Below the pieces are notes generated by a model, which saw only the letters and a list, made by a program, of their open reading frames with translations, was not told the DNA's origin and ran no database searches. A DNA stretch of 34,818 nt from Actinomycetota bacterium. GTDB taxonomy: Bacteria; Actinomycetota; Aquicultoria; Aquicultorales; Aquicultoraceae. How positions within the stretch are numbered: position 1 is the first letter of the stretch; each line of letters opens with the position of its first letter. The stretch spans positions 1 to 34,818 of the forward strand of contig JAGXSZ010000018.1 of NCBI GenBank assembly GCA_018333515.1, read 5' to 3'. The translations under genes were made by a program, and so were the position numbers. This document shows, in pieces, positions 34,796 to 34,818 of this stretch.

Positions 34796-34818
34796 TAAAC
34801 CAAGGGAGAAACCGGCAG

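Overview
The window is an ordinary bacterial chromosome segment with moderate GC and many GTG and TTG starts backed by good Shine-Dalgarno (SD) sequences. It has no tRNA, rRNA, CRISPR array or insertion sequence that I can see. The mre/rod/rng block, the SLH-anchored surface protein and the lipoate-dependent dehydrogenase operon fit a rod-shaped, S-layer-bearing, deep-branching Actinobacteriota or a Firmicutes-like bacterium. The lineage is an inference; no marker gene in the window settles it.

Layout. (1) 1-2030, minus strand: the 5' end of a small exported protein with its own promoter and palindrome, then a two-gene NodI/NodJ-like ABC exporter. (2) 2171-4384: a secreted protein with three SLH domains and its terminator, followed by an 880-bp AT-rich gene-free stretch that contains helically phased ACCG motifs. 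(3) 5336-12117: an acetate uptake and activation cluster. It holds a cNMP-binding/CBS/DUF294 nucleotidyltransferase, a DnaQ-type exonuclease, YjcH (DUF485), ActP and acetyl-CoA synthetase. (4) 12242-16035: an isochorismatase-family hydrolase, a long-leader OFA-family MFS transporter and a solitary beta-class DNA methyltransferase. (5) 16047-22613, minus strand: lpd, E1-alpha, E1-beta, E2, lipB and lipA, which form a 2-oxoacid dehydrogenase complex together with the enzymes that make and attach its lipoyl group. (6) 22945-34514, plus strand: radC, mreB, mreC, mreD, mrdA (PBP2), rodA, a DUF697-like membrane protein, a TIGR03960 radical SAM protein, a TIGR03936/DUF2344 protein and rng. A strong terminator follows, then a promoter at the right edge that probably drives the next gene (rplU in many relatives).

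How the genes fit together. Block 3 takes up acetate and makes acetyl-CoA, and the dehydrogenase complex in block 5 makes acyl-CoA from a 2-oxoacid, so the left and middle parts centre on acyl-CoA supply. Block 6 is the cell-elongation machinery (MreBCD, PBP2, RodA) linked to an RNA and ribosome-related group. The least explained items are the phased ACCG array, a decamer (GGTAAACGGT) shared by the leaders of two transport loci, the regulatory or nuclease pair fused into the acetate cluster, the DUF697 protein with a degenerate GTPase-like N-terminus, and the orphan methyltransferase.
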